Positions 23,572 to 36,310 are shown, numbered from the stretch's first letter. The stretch: DNA of 64,000 bases from Torymus aiolomorphi (GCA_036365515.1 CM070877.1:111802011-111866010); one strand, 5' to 3'. The notes: generated by a model from the sequence alone, not told the origin. A program made the numbers and translations.

Positions 23572-23729
23572 CTAATAAGGGACAGAGGATCAAAAAGATA
23601 GATAGCTAGGGAGACAGAGAGCCTGAGAGACATACAGACAGAGTCAGAAAGCCAGAGAAACAGAAAACAGGACCGATAATTTAACATTGAATTTTAGTCA
23701 TAGTTCTAATTAATAAAAGTGGTACTACA

Positions 23730-24915
23730 AAATTTTCTACGGAATTTTCCATAAAAGAATGAACAAAAATTCTTTCAGGATTTCCTATAGGATTCCCTAC
23801 AGAATTTCGTAAAGGAATCGTGCTAAATTCCCGTAGGATTTCCTATAGAACTTCCAATAGAATTTCATATATATTATCCATATCCTATAGGATTTCCTAC
23901 AGGATTGCGTAAAGGAATCGCGCCGAATTTCCGTAGAATTTCCTACAGAACTGCCAATACAATTTCATATACACTGCCGATATGCTACAGGATTTCCAAC
24001 AGGATTTCCTACAGGATTTCCTACAGGATTCATAAGGGAATCGTGCCAAATTTCCATAGGATTTCCTGTAGAACTTCGAATAGAATTTCATATACAATGC
24101 CCATATGCTATAGGATTTCGTACAGGATTTCCTACAGGATTTCCAACAGGATTTCCTACAGGAATCGTGCCAAATTCCCATAGGATTTTCTGTAGAACTT
24201 CCAATAGAATTTCATATATAATGCCCATATGCTACAGGATTTCGTACAGGATTTCCTACAGGATTTCCAACAGGATTTCCTACAGGAATAATGCTAAATT
24301 CCCGTAGGATTTCCTATAGAACTTCCAATAGAATTTAATATATACTGCCCAAATCCTATAGGATTTCCAACAGGATTACGTAAAGAAATCCAATCGCGCC
24401 TAATTCCCGTATAATTTCCTATAGAACTGCCAACACAATTTTATATATGACTGTTTACATCCTATAGGATTTCCTACAGGAATGCCTATAGGATTCCCAA
24501 AAAAAAGGCTAGGGAATTTTCTGTAGGATTACGTTTAGGAATCGTGCCAAATTCCAGTAAGATTTCCTATAGAACTTCCAATAAAATTTCATACATGACT
24601 GCCTATATCCTATAGGATATCCTACAGGAATTCCTACAGGATTTTCAAAAGAATAGGCTACATAATTTTCAAAGGAATTGGCTGCACCACTTGCTATAGG
24701 ATTTCATACAGGATTTCCTACAGAATTTCCTACAGGATTTCCTACAGGAAAAGCGCGAAATTCATGTAGGGTTTCCTATAGAATTTCCTGTAGAATATCA
24801 TATAGGACTGCCTGTAGAGTATCCTACAGGATTCCTAAAGGATTCCTACGGTATTCCTGTAGAATTTCCTATAGAATTTCCTACATGAACGCCTACAGGA
24901 TTTTTTCATAAGGGA
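23730..24915. repeat. TTCCTACAGGA minisatellite array
   Basis: Dozens of variants of 'ggatttcctacaggattt' are grouped in longer blocks that repeat about every 130-260 bp, with 'aatcgtgccaaattcccgtagg' between clusters. The right end, read inward, starts CCCTTATGAAAAAATCCTG. This resembles the CCCTAGTGAAAAAAAT termini seen at 59184-59914. No matching left end was found. ORFs rich in Tyr-Arg-Ile-Ser come from the repeat. Confidence 0.75.
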
Positions 24916-25430
24916 TAAGGGAATCACGTAGACATGCAACAATAAGCATGACGATTATTTAAATAAATTTTAAACCCAAGTAGCCGCAGATACGAAGTCG
25001 CATATAAGGGAGTCACGTAGACATATAAGACGTATAAGGGAACAGTAACCATGACAATTATTTAAATAAATTTTAAACCCAAGTAGCCGGGGGTTGCCAG
25101 GTCCAAGGCTATTAGGGAATTACGTAGACGCGCAAAACGATTTTATTTAAATAATTTTTGAACCCAAGTATACTTGGGTTACCGGCTATAGCCGGAGGAT
25201 GCGAGGGCCACGCATATAAGGGAATCACTTAAAGGTGCAACAGTGAGCATGACGATTATTTAAATAATTCTTAAACCCAAGTATACTTGGGTTACCGGCT
25301 ATAGCCGGGGGGTGCGAGGGCCACGCATATAAAGGACTTACTTAAACGTGCAATACTGAGCATGACGATTATTTAAATAATTTTTGAACTCAAATAGCCG
25401 GGGTCGCGAGGTCCACGCATATGAGTATTT
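24916..25430 (+). repeat. ACGTAGAC/ATTTAAAT array, left arm
   Basis: About five units of roughly 105 bp: 'ataagggaatcacgtagac', 'gacgattatttaaataa', 'aacccaagtagccgg', 'gcgagggccacgc'. The same unit runs in the opposite direction at 26335-26840, 27640-27995 and 33420-33720. With the 26335-26840 block it forms a foldback around a loop of about 900 bp. Confidence 0.7.
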
Positions 25431-26334
25431 CTCGGGAACTTTTAACTTTTAGCTAAATAGAAAATTGAAAATTTAATGTTGAGGCACATTCACAAAACTC
25501 ATTTTTTTCTTTTCTGGGTATCCCAAATAACAATAAAAAGGGTGTGCTCCTCATTTTTAAACATAGTTTTTTTAATTTTATATGCTTATGCACGTACGAA
25601 TAAGCGTGAGTGAATGCATGTAAAACTATGTGCCTTACAATCACTTTCTTTTTTTATTTTTTTATAAATAAATCCAAATTTCGTTAGACACCCCGTGAAT
25701 TAGTTCAAGAAAATGTATGTAGAAAAAAGAACAATACTCAATTTAGGCCAATTTACTGTTGTTCATGGATGCCACCAAAAAATGATAATTTTTTAGGCGA
25801 GGGGGGCATCAACACCGCGTGCTTTAGTAGATCATAATTCACTTATTATAAGAGGCATACTTATAACCAAAGTCACATTTTTTTCGTCTTTCTAAGGCGA
25901 GTAATTTAAGCCCCAGAAAGTTGAAAAAACACAAAAGTTTTTTTTTAATCGACAAATAGTTTATTTTTTATTTTTACCAAAATACAGCGTCGCAGAGATA
26001 ATGCTGTGCACTTTTTTTTAAAGGTAGGCACATTCAATCCGATAACATATTTTCGAATACGAAACAAGGGATAATAGCATAAAAAAGTTGGTAAAGCATT
26101 TGTAAAAGAGTTTTTTTTTTAACTATGTCATAAGGATAAAAATTTCCTAAGTTATCCAGGCAAAACCTCTAAATTTAGGCCTTCTCCGATTGCCCATTGA
26201 GCTTGTCCTTGTTTAAAATTGAGTACTATGTAGTGAAACATGTTGCTGGAAGTAGATTTTATAAATATTTGCTTGACTTAGATAGCTAAATATCTTGAAC
26301 CCATAAGATATGTTACAGTATTGTAAAAGTTAAA
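25431..26334. other. Loop between the two array arms
   Basis: AT-rich unassigned sequence. No gene or terminal repeats seen. Confidence 0.4.
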
Positions 26335-26840
26335 AGTTCTAGAGAATTGCACATATAAGGGAGTTACGTAGACGTGCGATAGTAAGCAAGACATTAATTG
26401 AAAAATTCTTAAACTATATAACTCGACTCCCTTATATGCATGGCCCTCGTATTCCTCGACTACATGGGTTTACAAATTACTTAAATAATCGTGTTGCATT
26501 TCTGCGTGACTCCCTTATATATGTGGCACTCGCATCCTCCGGCTACTTGGGTTTAAAAATTATCTGAATAATCGTTTTGCTCGTCCACGTGACTCCCTTA
26601 TATCCGTGGACTGAAAATTTTTTAAATAATTGTCTTAATGCACGTTTATATAATTCCCTAATATGCGTGGCCCTAGCATCCCCCGACTACTTGAGTTTTT
26701 AAAAATTATTTAAATAGTCGTGCTGCACGACTACGTGACTCCCTTATATGCGTCGCCCTCGCATCCCCCGGCTACTTCGGTTTAGAAATTATTTAAATAA
26801 TCGTTTTGCACATCTACGTGACTCTCTTATATGTGCGGCT
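26335..26840 (-). repeat. ACGTAGAC/ATTTAAAT array, right arm
   Basis: About five inverted units ('gtgactcccttatat', 'cccccggctacttgggtt', 'attatttaaataatcg'). Confidence 0.7.
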
Positions 26841-27072
26841 ACGTGACTTCATTAGGCACACCCAGCCTGAAGCCAACTTAACACGTATGAAAATGGTGAC
26901 GCATAGGGCTTGCGCGGATCGATTAAATATGTCAAATAAATAAAAAATTCATCGAAACGAAAATCCTAGCTGATCCTTTTCTTGAGTTATGAGTGATTCA
27001 AAAAATCAGATAACACGCACTCAGCGTATTATGATCTACGTATGTCTGCGCGTGTGTGTGTGTACGTGTGTA

Positions 27073-27106
<34 letters not shown>

Positions 27107-27639
27107 CATGCACATATATTATATATATATACTAGTGGGGTACCCGCCTACTCGCTCCGCTCGTCAACCCCCCATTTTTAGAAAGTGGTTGAATTGTAAA
27201 TTTTGTTCTATTTTTTTTTCGAGAAAACCTAAGGTTTTTTCAAATTTTTCACCGCCATATTGGTTCCACCACTTTAAATGTCGAAAGTCCGAAAACAAAA
27301 TCTTGATCTCACGTGAGATCTCATGTCGAAAATTTCTAAAAATGTAAAAAAAGACTAAATCGCTTCAAAACATAGATTTTTTAACTTATCTGGGGGGTGG
27401 CGTAACCTAATAGGCGACTCGTAATTCCCAGAAACTGATTTTTTATCATTAAAGGGAATTTAGCAGTTCGCGGACCAGAATTTCAGATGAGATTTTGGCG
27501 CGAGATCTCACGTGAGATCTCATATGAGTTCTCACCTGAGATCTCACGTGAGATTTTTCTGTAGGGATCTAATTCGGTTTACGTAAACATTACATTTTTT
27601 GCATTCATTAATATTAAAAATATGAGGATGCCAATCTTA
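26841..27639. other. Segment interrupting the right arm
   Basis: It holds a (GT)n tract (27046-27104), an 'actagtggggtacccgcc' start with 'tactcgctccgctcg', and a cluster of GAGATCTCACGTGAGATCTC palindromes (27500-27560). The array resumes at 27640, so this is probably a later insertion. Its ends are not clear. Confidence 0.4.
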
Positions 27640-27995
27640 ACTACCTGACACGTTATGCCCCGCCCTCCCCTATATGCGCGGCACCCGCATCCCCCGCCTA
27701 CTTCGGTTTAAAATTTTTTTAAATATTGTCTTGCTTACTTTTGCACGTTTATGTAATTCCCTTATATGCAAGGATCTCGCATCCCCCACCGACTTCGATT
27801 TAAACATTTTTTAAATAAATGTTTTGCATGTCTACGTAATTCCTTTATATGCGTGGCCCTGGCATCCCCCGACTACTTGGATTTAAAAATTATTTAAATA
27901 ATCGTGTTGCATGCCTACGTAATCCCCTTATATGAGTGACCCTCGCATCCCCCGCCTACTTCGGTTTAAAAATTATTTAAATAATCGTGTGGCAG
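27640..27995 (-). repeat. ACGTAGAC/ATTTAAAT array, continuation
   Basis: About three further inverted units. Confidence 0.65.
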
Positions 27996-28075
27996 TAGTC
28001 CGACTATAGTCAAACTATATTCATTATTATATGTAAGACTATAATTATTTTCAACAACTCGTGAGTTGCCCGGCC

Positions 28076-28079
<4 letters not shown>

Positions 28080-28159
<80 letters not shown>
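28080..28159. repeat. (CT)n microsatellite, about 40 repeats
   Basis: An uninterrupted CT run. Ser/Leu- and Arg/Glu-rich ORFs across it are not genes. Confidence 0.97.
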
Positions 28160-28162
<3 letters not shown>

Positions 28163-28544
28163 CGCAATCGCGAGGGCACCGAATCACGCCGATAGTGCGT
28201 ATTGTGCGGCCCGCTTGCTCTCTGCGGATCGCTGCATGCGCACAATCCGCGCACAACAGGCGCGGCGTCTAGCCGCGAGTGTAATGTGCTTTCGTAGCGC
28301 AAATCTAGCGCCGGTGCACCAGCGGGTGCCCGGGTAATGTATCCTTAGAGATAATAAATTCAGTATATCATATTCACCTCGCCTACGCTCATTTTAGGGA
28401 CCTGCGTGATCCTGCCCCCGAGATCTCTCATATTTCGCGGAATCATTTCAGAGCCGATTCGCCGTCCGAACAAACGGACTGCAGCCGTCCAGGTATAACT
28501 GGCTGCCATTATGGACTCACGCCCCAGCCTTGAGCAGCCAGGCG

Positions 28545-29528
28545 GGGGGGGGGGGTCCAAAGTTTAGACGACTCACTTGAAAATTGAAGTCAACTATAGA
28601 CGTGCTCGGTTTCGATATAAGCTACTGCAGATTGTCCAAATTTCGAAATTCTAAATTACGAAAATCATATTTTCGAATGTAACAATTCACCTACTGTTCA
28701 AAACATCGAATTTCATTAAGGGGGTTCATCCAACCAGGAACGTATCAAGAATCAATGTCACCCCGCACCGCGCGCACAGGCTTGCTCGCATGGGGCCCCC
28801 CACTCTTGTAGTCAGAGCGCGTGTTTATACGGGACTGACACATACACATAGCTTCGTGCCGTCTGTGAGCGTGCACACAGAGCGGCGCTCGTCTGTGTGT
28901 TCCCCCACCGCTCCAGCGTCATCTGCACGCGCTGCCGTACACCTAAAATTCCATACTTTCAACTACAATATCTTAAAAACGGTGAAGCTAGGATCTCTGA
29001 ACTTGTAATATGATATTCTAATTATTGATCTTAATAACATATTAGTTTTTCAGACAAACGCTAAATGTATCTTTGAAGTTATAGACTGAATCGATCTTTC
29101 GCGCGTGTGCGTCCCATAAGACGCCGTCTTAAAATGCTCAAATTTGACAATTAATATCTCAATAACGGTGAAGCTAGGCTCTTTTTTGTGAGGATATCAT
29201 ATAGATAATGATGTCAGGTACATGTGAAAAAAGTTTCAAAGACTTCCTAAATAAACTGAAAATTGGATGAACCCCCTTAATAGAATTTTAATAGGGATAC
29301 AATAAACATATTTCGAAATAAATCATTAGAAACAAATTATATTTGCTTTGAAATCGTATTGATGAAATTCGATGTTTTGGACAGGAGGTGAATTGTTAGA
29401 TTCGAAAATATGATTTTCGTAATTTAGAATTTCGAAATTTTGCACAATCTGCAGTAGCTTATATCGAAACCGAGCACGTCTATAGTTGACTTCAATTTTC
29501 AAGAGTCGTCTAAACTTTGCACCCTCCC
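28545..29528. mobile_element. Foldback element with 10-bp target duplication (Mutator-like?)
   Basis: The inverted arms are 28545-28717 and 29281-29528, sharing 'caaagtttagacgactc', 'gaagtcaactatagacgtgc' and 'agcttatatcgaaac'. CAGCCAGGCG flanks both sides (28535-28544 and 29529-29538). A 9-10-bp duplication fits Mutator-like elements. A second element (28720-29276) sits between the arms. The left end begins with a G-run, which may have expanded. Confidence 0.65.
28720..29276. mobile_element. TTAA-flanked MITE nested in the foldback
   Basis: The termini are GGGGGTTCATCCAA and its inverse, flanked by TTAA on both sides (28716-28719 and 29277-29280). TTAA duplications mark piggyBac or Kolobok relatives. 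It includes a 'tatctyaataacggtgaagctagg' block twice (28967 and 29152). No coding capacity. Confidence 0.65.
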
Positions 29529-29538
29529 CAGCCAGGCG

Positions 29539-30379
29539 ATGGTCCGAGCACGGCTCCCGATCGGACTCCTGCATTTTGTCGACGTGTACGTCGAGCGCAC
29601 AGCACTCCTACCTGGGGAGATGCGTGGTTAGTGAAACCACAGTAAGTTTAAGCAGCACGAAACCCCGCGCTCGATAACCACGTCACAATAGCGCCCAACA
29701 AATGGTTAAATAACAAATAGAAAATTATTTAATTAAAGTAAAATCACCCAAATTTAAAAGAAAATCTAGTACCATTAGTGATTAGGCATACAGAATTATA
29801 GCATCATTTAATAATTAATCAGCAAAACTAACGCTATGAGTTGCAAAAATCAATGAAAATAAAACAAAAAAAAAGAATAGCAAAATCGTGAATTATTATT
29901 ATGTAGTGTGAAAGCCAAATACAACAGATGAAAGTACAAAACGCGATAGAATACCAAGAAATGTTAAGCGCACAAATTAAATTAAACTGAATTCAGAATA
30001 TCACAAGTCACGATAAATAAGATACTTATAAGCTCTCGCACAAAGCCTCAGACTGTAACAATACAAACGCTAAGTCCATCAAGTAAATAGAGGATTAAAA
30101 TTATTAAGATCGAAACGTAGCGAAAATCCAAATATTGCGAACAGAATTATATCGCGTAAAACTTTTATCAAAATTTTAGCATGTAAGATTTTTCCATGAT
30201 AAATCAAAAGAGAGGATAAAATAAGAAAATATAAAAACAATATTAAAATTGCAAATGAGGGAAAATTAAACTAAATTCCAACGAATATATTAAAAAAATA
30301 TAACTAGTAGTATTTATTCTTAAGGCCATGTGGAATTCAAAATCAACCCAATTTCATTATTTAATAAATTAACTTTTCA
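29539..30379. other. AT-rich sequence without recognised gene
   Basis: After 29700 the sequence is strongly AT-rich with no supported feature. The more GC-rich 29539-29690 part may be the continuation of the sequence interrupted at 28545. Confidence 0.4.
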
Positions 30380-30685
30380 AACACTGATTTGGCAAAACAC
30401 AATTTTCACGTCCTCCGTATATATAAATACTATGCTCAAAAATTTTTTTCGAGCGATTCTATTAGTACTGTCATGAGATACACTCGTTGAAAAATTGGAT
30501 CAAAACGACAAAAATGCAGATTACTACTTATTGACATTAGTTTTTTTTTTAATTAAAAAATTTCTAAACATTTATTTTTGGAAAAACACCATTTTCACGC
30601 CCTTCGTATATGTAAATACTATACTCAGAATTTTTCTGAAGCGATTTTATTAGTACTGTCATGAGATATACTCGTTGAAAAATTA
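30380..30685 (+). repeat. Two direct repeats of about 125 bp
   Basis: Both copies (about 30375-30500 and 30560-30685) contain 'aaaacaccattttcacg', 'cttcgtatatgtaaatacta', 'ctattagtactgtcatgag' and 'actcgttgaaaaat'-type sequence. The spacing is about 186 bp. Confidence 0.65.
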
Positions 30686-31188
30686 TGTCGGTAACACACA
30701 TCCCGTTAAGCCTTACCTAAGAACAAAAAAAAACTACAGTAAAGCAGAAACCCAATTACGTGTCAAAGCGCGGACGATAAGAAATATAAAATCGCGAAAT
30801 AACTTTGTGTTATATAAAAAATTTCAAGTATTTGTATTTTTGAAATATTACAATAGGCAAATTTAAAAATATGTCCAACAACAGTTGGTATGAAGCATGC
30901 CACATAAATTACATCAATAAATAAATTGAAGTCACGGATAACTAAAGTGGAACTCAACAATAAATAAATCAACTCAAAAAATGAAGAAAATAAGCTCATT
31001 TAGTGATAGATAGATTTACTATATAGTAAAATTTAAAAAACAGTAGATAATGATTTTATGTAAATATTTATATTTTGTAAGATAGAGTAGTGAAACATTG
31101 ATATTTCAGTTATAGCAATTAGGGTTGGGAATCTTCCGCAGCGATTGCCATATCTCATGGAATGAACAGACGGATAGAGGAAATGCTA
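30686..31188. other. Downstream flank of OSGEP
   Basis: AT-rich, presumably including the OSGEP 3' UTR on the minus strand. No clear polyadenylation site could be chosen. Confidence 0.4.
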
Positions 31189-34100
31189 TTAGTTACGCCA
31201 AGTGACGTGCACATCATCGGTACGATATCTTTGTACACAATTAGTTTTGTTCCAGGCTGTGCCACAACAGTCCTCGGCCCGAAACTGCAGCAGCCCGGCC
31301 ACGGCAATCATCACACCATTATCGATACAAAAGCGCTCGTCTGTGGCATGGAGAGTAGCGCCACGCTCTTCGCACATTACACACATCATTTCCTGGAGCC
31401 GCTCGTTGCAGCCGACTCCGCCGACTATTAGTACTTCACTAGAGTCCACATGTGCCATTGCCCGTTCTGCAACATTCACAATATCACGTCTTTTGATTTT
31501 TTCTTTTACTGCATTCTTTTTAAGTGTTTTAAACCTAATGTAATCGACAATGATTACTAACATTTATGAAAAGACTGATATATTTTTAATTCTTATTATT
31601 TTACTTATGTAAATCATTTTAACTAAAGAAGATACGCGAGCGGGACTCACCCCTAAAATGATCGAGTAGTGACCACGGTAGTAGTAAATGCTCAAACCAC
31701 TTTTTTTATGTTTTCGAGGTCGCCAAATACGAATCTGAAGTTATTTTTTTCATTAAAATGGGGCAACATTAAAAAAATAATAATTTTGTAAAAAATGAAG
31801 AAAAAATTTTTTCATACTTTTGGAAATTATAATGGCTTATTTTCCACGGTTCTACCCCAAAAAAGCAGGCCCCACCCGAAGTTTGTAAAGCAATTTTTGA
31901 CTGAGCAGCGAATTTTCGAAGTTGTGCTGCCAGGTTTTATGAGTCCTCGCATATTATCGCAAAACATGAGTGAAGAAGTTTCGAATTTCGGATAACTAAT
32001 AATTGGATATTGAAATACAGTATATAAAGAAGTTTTCTGTGAATGTTTAGCTCCTAATATCAAATAGAAAAAAAAATATGCAATTTCAAAGTTAAGCGCT
32101 CAGTCCGAGCCCGCGCGTACGGCGCGCAAGGATCACCGCGGATGATGTACACTGGTATATTTGATGGTAACTTTCTCGACCAATATATATCGATTTCGAT
32201 CTTTTTTTATTTGCGTTAGTGTAAAAATGTTGTTTATGAATATTCAAAATATTCTATTTAAAAAGGTAAGTACAGTTGACTATATGATTTATAATTATAT
32301 TGTAATGCTTATAAAATATACCTATTATTATATGATATCATTTTATTTTTGCGATTGTTTATTTCGTACTAAAATATTTGAACTTTTAAAATGGTAAAAG
32401 TGTGGCACGTTGTGTTAACAAAGCAGTCGTTGTCACTATCATATGGATACATACTGCCACCTAATTAGCTGTGCATACTTTGACCGGATGCGACACAACT
32501 TCATCATTATTCCATATTGGTAAAATGACTGTTTATCTGCGGCTCTAAGAAAAATATCAGATGAAGAATTGCTTAATTTAGATTAAATAAATTTATCTAT
32601 TGATACTGTCCAGGAAATCGTTAACTTATTTGTATCATGTTTGTATGATCCCAACAAAAATCAAAAGCTGTTTTGACATCAATTCCTTACGGTATAATTT
32701 AGCGATAGAAAAAAATCCCAACACCGCGAGACCCCCCGCCAAAACCAGTTATGTTAAAACATATTTTAAGAGCTCTTTGACAAATCAACGAATGGAAGCA
32801 ACAAAATCTATAATTGGTTCCGAAGATGTAACAACATTTTCACCTAATCAACAACCTGATTTTAATGTAAATCTTCAAATAAAAAGAAATTCACATAAAC
32901 ATCAAGTGATTAATGTGTGTGTGCGTGCATGCGTGTACGTGCGTGCGTGTGCGTGCGTACATGCGTGCGTGCGCGGGCGCGTGTGTGAGTGTGTGTGTTT
33001 GTAAACTCTCGATATCTCGAGAACCATTCCATCGATTCAGTCCAGACAAGGCTAATTCTCTGCGTCTCGATGAATTAACATCTCACTTTTGATTGATTTG
33101 AATTTTTATCGATTTTCTTTTGTTTTATAACCAAAGCTAGCGTTAATTTGGCGTGCTACGCGCGCCCTCTCTTCGCTGTTTTTCGATTTCTTTCGAGTTT
33201 CGAGATCGATTCGAGATTTCGAGATACCTCGCAAAAATGCTCGAAAACCGAACGAATCTCGATCGCTCGCTCAATTTATATTAAGGAAAACGATTTTGAA
33301 CTTTTCGTTTGTTTGATTTTCTTATATGGTACTGCCATATTTCTTAACAAAGAAATAAAAACAAGGAAAAAATACATTAGTAGACATTTAGTCCAGGCAA
33401 ATAATGGAGTCACGTCACTTGCAACAATAAGCGAGTAGATTATTTTTAAAACTCGGTGCAACTTCGTAACTGCTTCTTTTTTGCGTGGATTTTGCATCAT
33501 CCGGCTATTTGGGTTCAAAAATTATTTAAATAATTGTTTAAGAATTTTTTTAAATAATCGTCCTGCATAATGTCACACGTCTACGTAACACCCCTATTTG
33601 GGTGGACCTTGCAACCTCCGGCTATTTATCGTATTACTTACTCTCGCTCGTCTATATAACTCCCTTATTTGCGTGGACCTTGTCGCCCCGGCTATTTAGG
33701 GTCAGAATTTTTATTTTACTTAAATTTTAACTGCCTCCTGCGTTCACATGTAGATACTATTCTACGTGGAACTTGCCTCGTCTGGTTATTTTGGGTTAGA
33801 GTGTTTTAGTTTTAACGCCTGCTCGCTTGTACGTATAGATACTATTCTATGTTACTACGGTTATAACACAGATTCGGTTATATCTTCAGCACGCCCTTGC
33901 TTAGGTAACTGGGATTTATGAGCTTTTGGTTTATTGTTCAAGCATTATAGATTCCGACTGTTGCCCTTGGATTACTGGGGTTTGTGGGTACTTATTTTAT
34001 TGTTAAAACCATTCTTAATGTTTGGACTTGCTTTCCTAGGATTAGTGAGGTATAAGGGAATGATTTTATTTTTTGTTATAATTAACTTCTATCTTTTTAA

Positions 34101-35901
34101 CTTAACTCTTAGCGTCATTATTTTTATCAACTAGAAAGCTTTTACTTAACTGTGTTAGTTTTTATTTGAATAAACTTTTAACTTATCTTTTCCAAATTTG
34201 TAAAAGTTTCCCAGCCTTAGAAGGTTAAGCTTTCAATTGAATGTTATTTTCAGTGTCTTTTAAAATTCCTCTATTTTCGGAAATGTACTCTCCTATTTAT
34301 AAAACAATAATAAAATAGGCATGGTGTGGTTTGTGCACATAAGAATTATGCACATATTTATTGTGCACACTTTAGCATTGGTGTATATCTATATCTATGT
34401 GTATACTCCAATGCTAAAGTGTGCACAATAAATATGTGCATAATTCTTATGTGCACAAACCACACCATGCCATAAAATACATGTTATGTTTTCCAAAAAT
34501 GTAATAAACGAGAGATTTTATTAATTTCAATTGTTGTTTGACAATTTCAATAAAAAATTGATGCAATTAATATGTTCATGTAAGTTGATTGTAATATTTT
34601 TACAAATAAAAATTTTGTAATAATGTGTTACACCTAAACTAATTTGATACGCGCACACACACACACACCCATGCACAATAAACATAAAACTTAATTGAAA
34701 ATCGTAATCAATTAAATAATCCTGGAAATTTTGCTGTTACACCTTGAAATCCTGGAAAAATCCGGAAATTTCATGGATTAAAAATTGTAAATAAATACAA
34801 AATGAATGTCTTCCCAATTACATGTTAAAGGAAACATTTTACAAACCTAGCTTTTTCTAAAATTTGGTCGTCAACTTCACAGTTTCTTGACATAAATGAA
34901 AAGTTTAATGGTGAAAGAAAATTTTAGTAAAGTGTCAGAACTTTTTATATATTCATAAAAAGTAGCTAAAGCCACCTTAAATCAATTAGCTATTTATTTA
35001 ACTAAAATTAATTTTCTTATAGAAATAGAATATACCTGTTATTTCAATCAACATAGCAAAAACAGTTTCTTGTAATGAAAAGCATAAATCTTCTGGTGTG
35101 TAGTCTTTTGACTTAAGCCAGTTATCAATACGTTCTTCAGCATGGCTTAAAACTCCAGAAAATGACACATCCATTCCTTTAACAACATAGGGTAATGGTG
35201 CAAGCCTTTCTCCTCTATGTTAAAAAAATACTGTTAAAAGATAAAATGATATTAGCAAAAAAAATCTGCAACTTACGTTCTTGCTAGTTGTTCAATATTA
35301 TAACCCGGGCTAGGGTCATTTGATAGATTTAATAACCTTGCAAAGCGATCTAAACAGTTTCCAACAGCAATATCTATAGTTTCACCAAATATTCTATATC
35401 TTTGTTGAGAATATGCAATAATCTGTGTATTTCCACCAGATACATACAGCACAATTGGATTATTACTTTTAGTAATAAGTCTACCCATTTCAATATGACC
35501 AACACAATGATTAACAGCAACTAGTGGCTTATTATACAATTGTGCAACTGTTCTTGCTACTAATGCAGCAACTGCTAATGGAGCTGCCATACCAGGTCCT
35601 TTTGTATAACAAATTACATCAATATCTTTTAATGTTACCTTGGCATCTTCCAATGCTTTTCTCAAAACTGGCAAAATATGTTCTCGATGATGTTGAGCTG
35701 TTTCCCTTGGTAAAAATCCTGTAACAATAATAAATATATATAAAAGTACATGCAAAATACAGGTACTGTGCGAGTTAGATTAGGTTTACCTTCCCCAGGA
35801 GGGGTAATATAAGTATGTCTAACATTTGCCAAAATCTCATTTTCTTTAATAATGCCTATACCTAACTTATTAGCACTACCTTCAAATCCAATAGCAATCA
35901 T
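31189..35901 (-). CDS. OSGEP: OSGEP/Kae1, tRNA N6-threonylcarbamoyladenosine transferase, four exons
   Basis: Exons: 35901-35790, 35718-35277, 35214-35036 and 31466-31189. All junctions are GT-AG and the total is 1011 nt, 336 residues plus stop, matching the usual 335 or so. The protein is the catalytic subunit of the KEOPS complex, which moves threonylcarbamoyl to A37 of ANN-decoding tRNAs in cytosol and nucleus. It starts [14 protein letters not shown] (ATP-binding fold). Exon 2 has the metal-binding [11 protein letters not shown], then [10 protein letters not shown] and [18 protein letters not shown]. Exon 3 has [10 protein letters not shown] and [13 protein letters not shown]. Exon 4 has [26 protein letters not shown] and [13 protein letters not shown]. 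No break is seen, so it should be functional. The last intron (35035-31467) is long and full of repeats. Confidence 0.95.
31467..34317. other. Most of OSGEP intron 3
   Basis: AT-rich with a GT-rich microsatellite (32910-33001), 'tcgagatttcgagatac' simple repeats (33190-33240) and an array copy at 33420-33720. No further exon is needed: exon 3 and exon 4 join in phase and in family order. Confidence 0.55.
33420..33720 (-). repeat. ACGTAGAC/ATTTAAAT array copy in an OSGEP intron
   Basis: About three degenerate units ('cgtctacgtaac', 'tgcgtggaccttg', 'ccggctatttgggtt', 'aattatttaaataa'). Confidence 0.6.
34318..34471 (+). mobile_element. 154-bp hAT-like foldback MITE, copy 1 (in OSGEP intron 3)
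   Basis: A nearly complete palindrome with termini GGCATGGTGTGGTTTGTGCA. It is flanked by ATAAAATA on both sides (34310-34317, 34472-34479), the 8-bp duplication of hAT elements. Copy 2 is at 56185-56338 in the opposite orientation. Confidence 0.85.
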
Positions 35902-36189
35902 TTTTATTATCTTATAAATACACTTTTTTATAAAGTACGAAATAACGTATTTTATTATTTTCTAGAACCTTTGTTAATTAATTTTATATTTAATTATAAA
36001 TACTTAAACTTTTACAATATGTTAATAAAGGCATTTTATACATACACTTGAATTATCATTCACAATACAAAAATAATACAAAAATAAATGTTCTATAAAT
36101 TCGCAACATACTGTCTGCTGCGGTTGCCGCATGTGCATGTCGCAACTCGCAAAGTCGCAATTGAGTGTTTCCGTTTCGCGAACTCGCGC
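35902..36189. promoter_or_regulatory. OSGEP upstream region (promoter by position)
   Basis: This is the stretch between the OSGEP start codon and the first upstream MITE. It is AT-rich near the gene and GC-richer at 36110-36190. No TATA box or initiator could be chosen, so the call is positional only. Confidence 0.3.
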
Positions 36190-36310
36190 AGTAAGGCTGT
36201 ATCTCCAATAGGATATAAACGCTAGCGTAAACGCGCGCTTTAGTAATTTCTAATGGAAATCAAGTAATATCTAGTAATGTAGGTTCAAAATTACTAGATA
36301 AAAGCATAGA
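36190..36310 (+). mobile_element. Partial Harbinger-like MITE
   Basis: It starts GGCTGTATCTCCAATAGGAT and shares 'ctagcgtaaacgcg', 'tttagtaattt' and 'ggaaatcaa-taatatctag' with 36628-36790. The right half is missing. Confidence 0.55.

Noticed and set aside
28051..28302. Arg-Glu and Ser-Leu repeat ORFs
   Set aside because: Direct translation of the (CT)n microsatellite.
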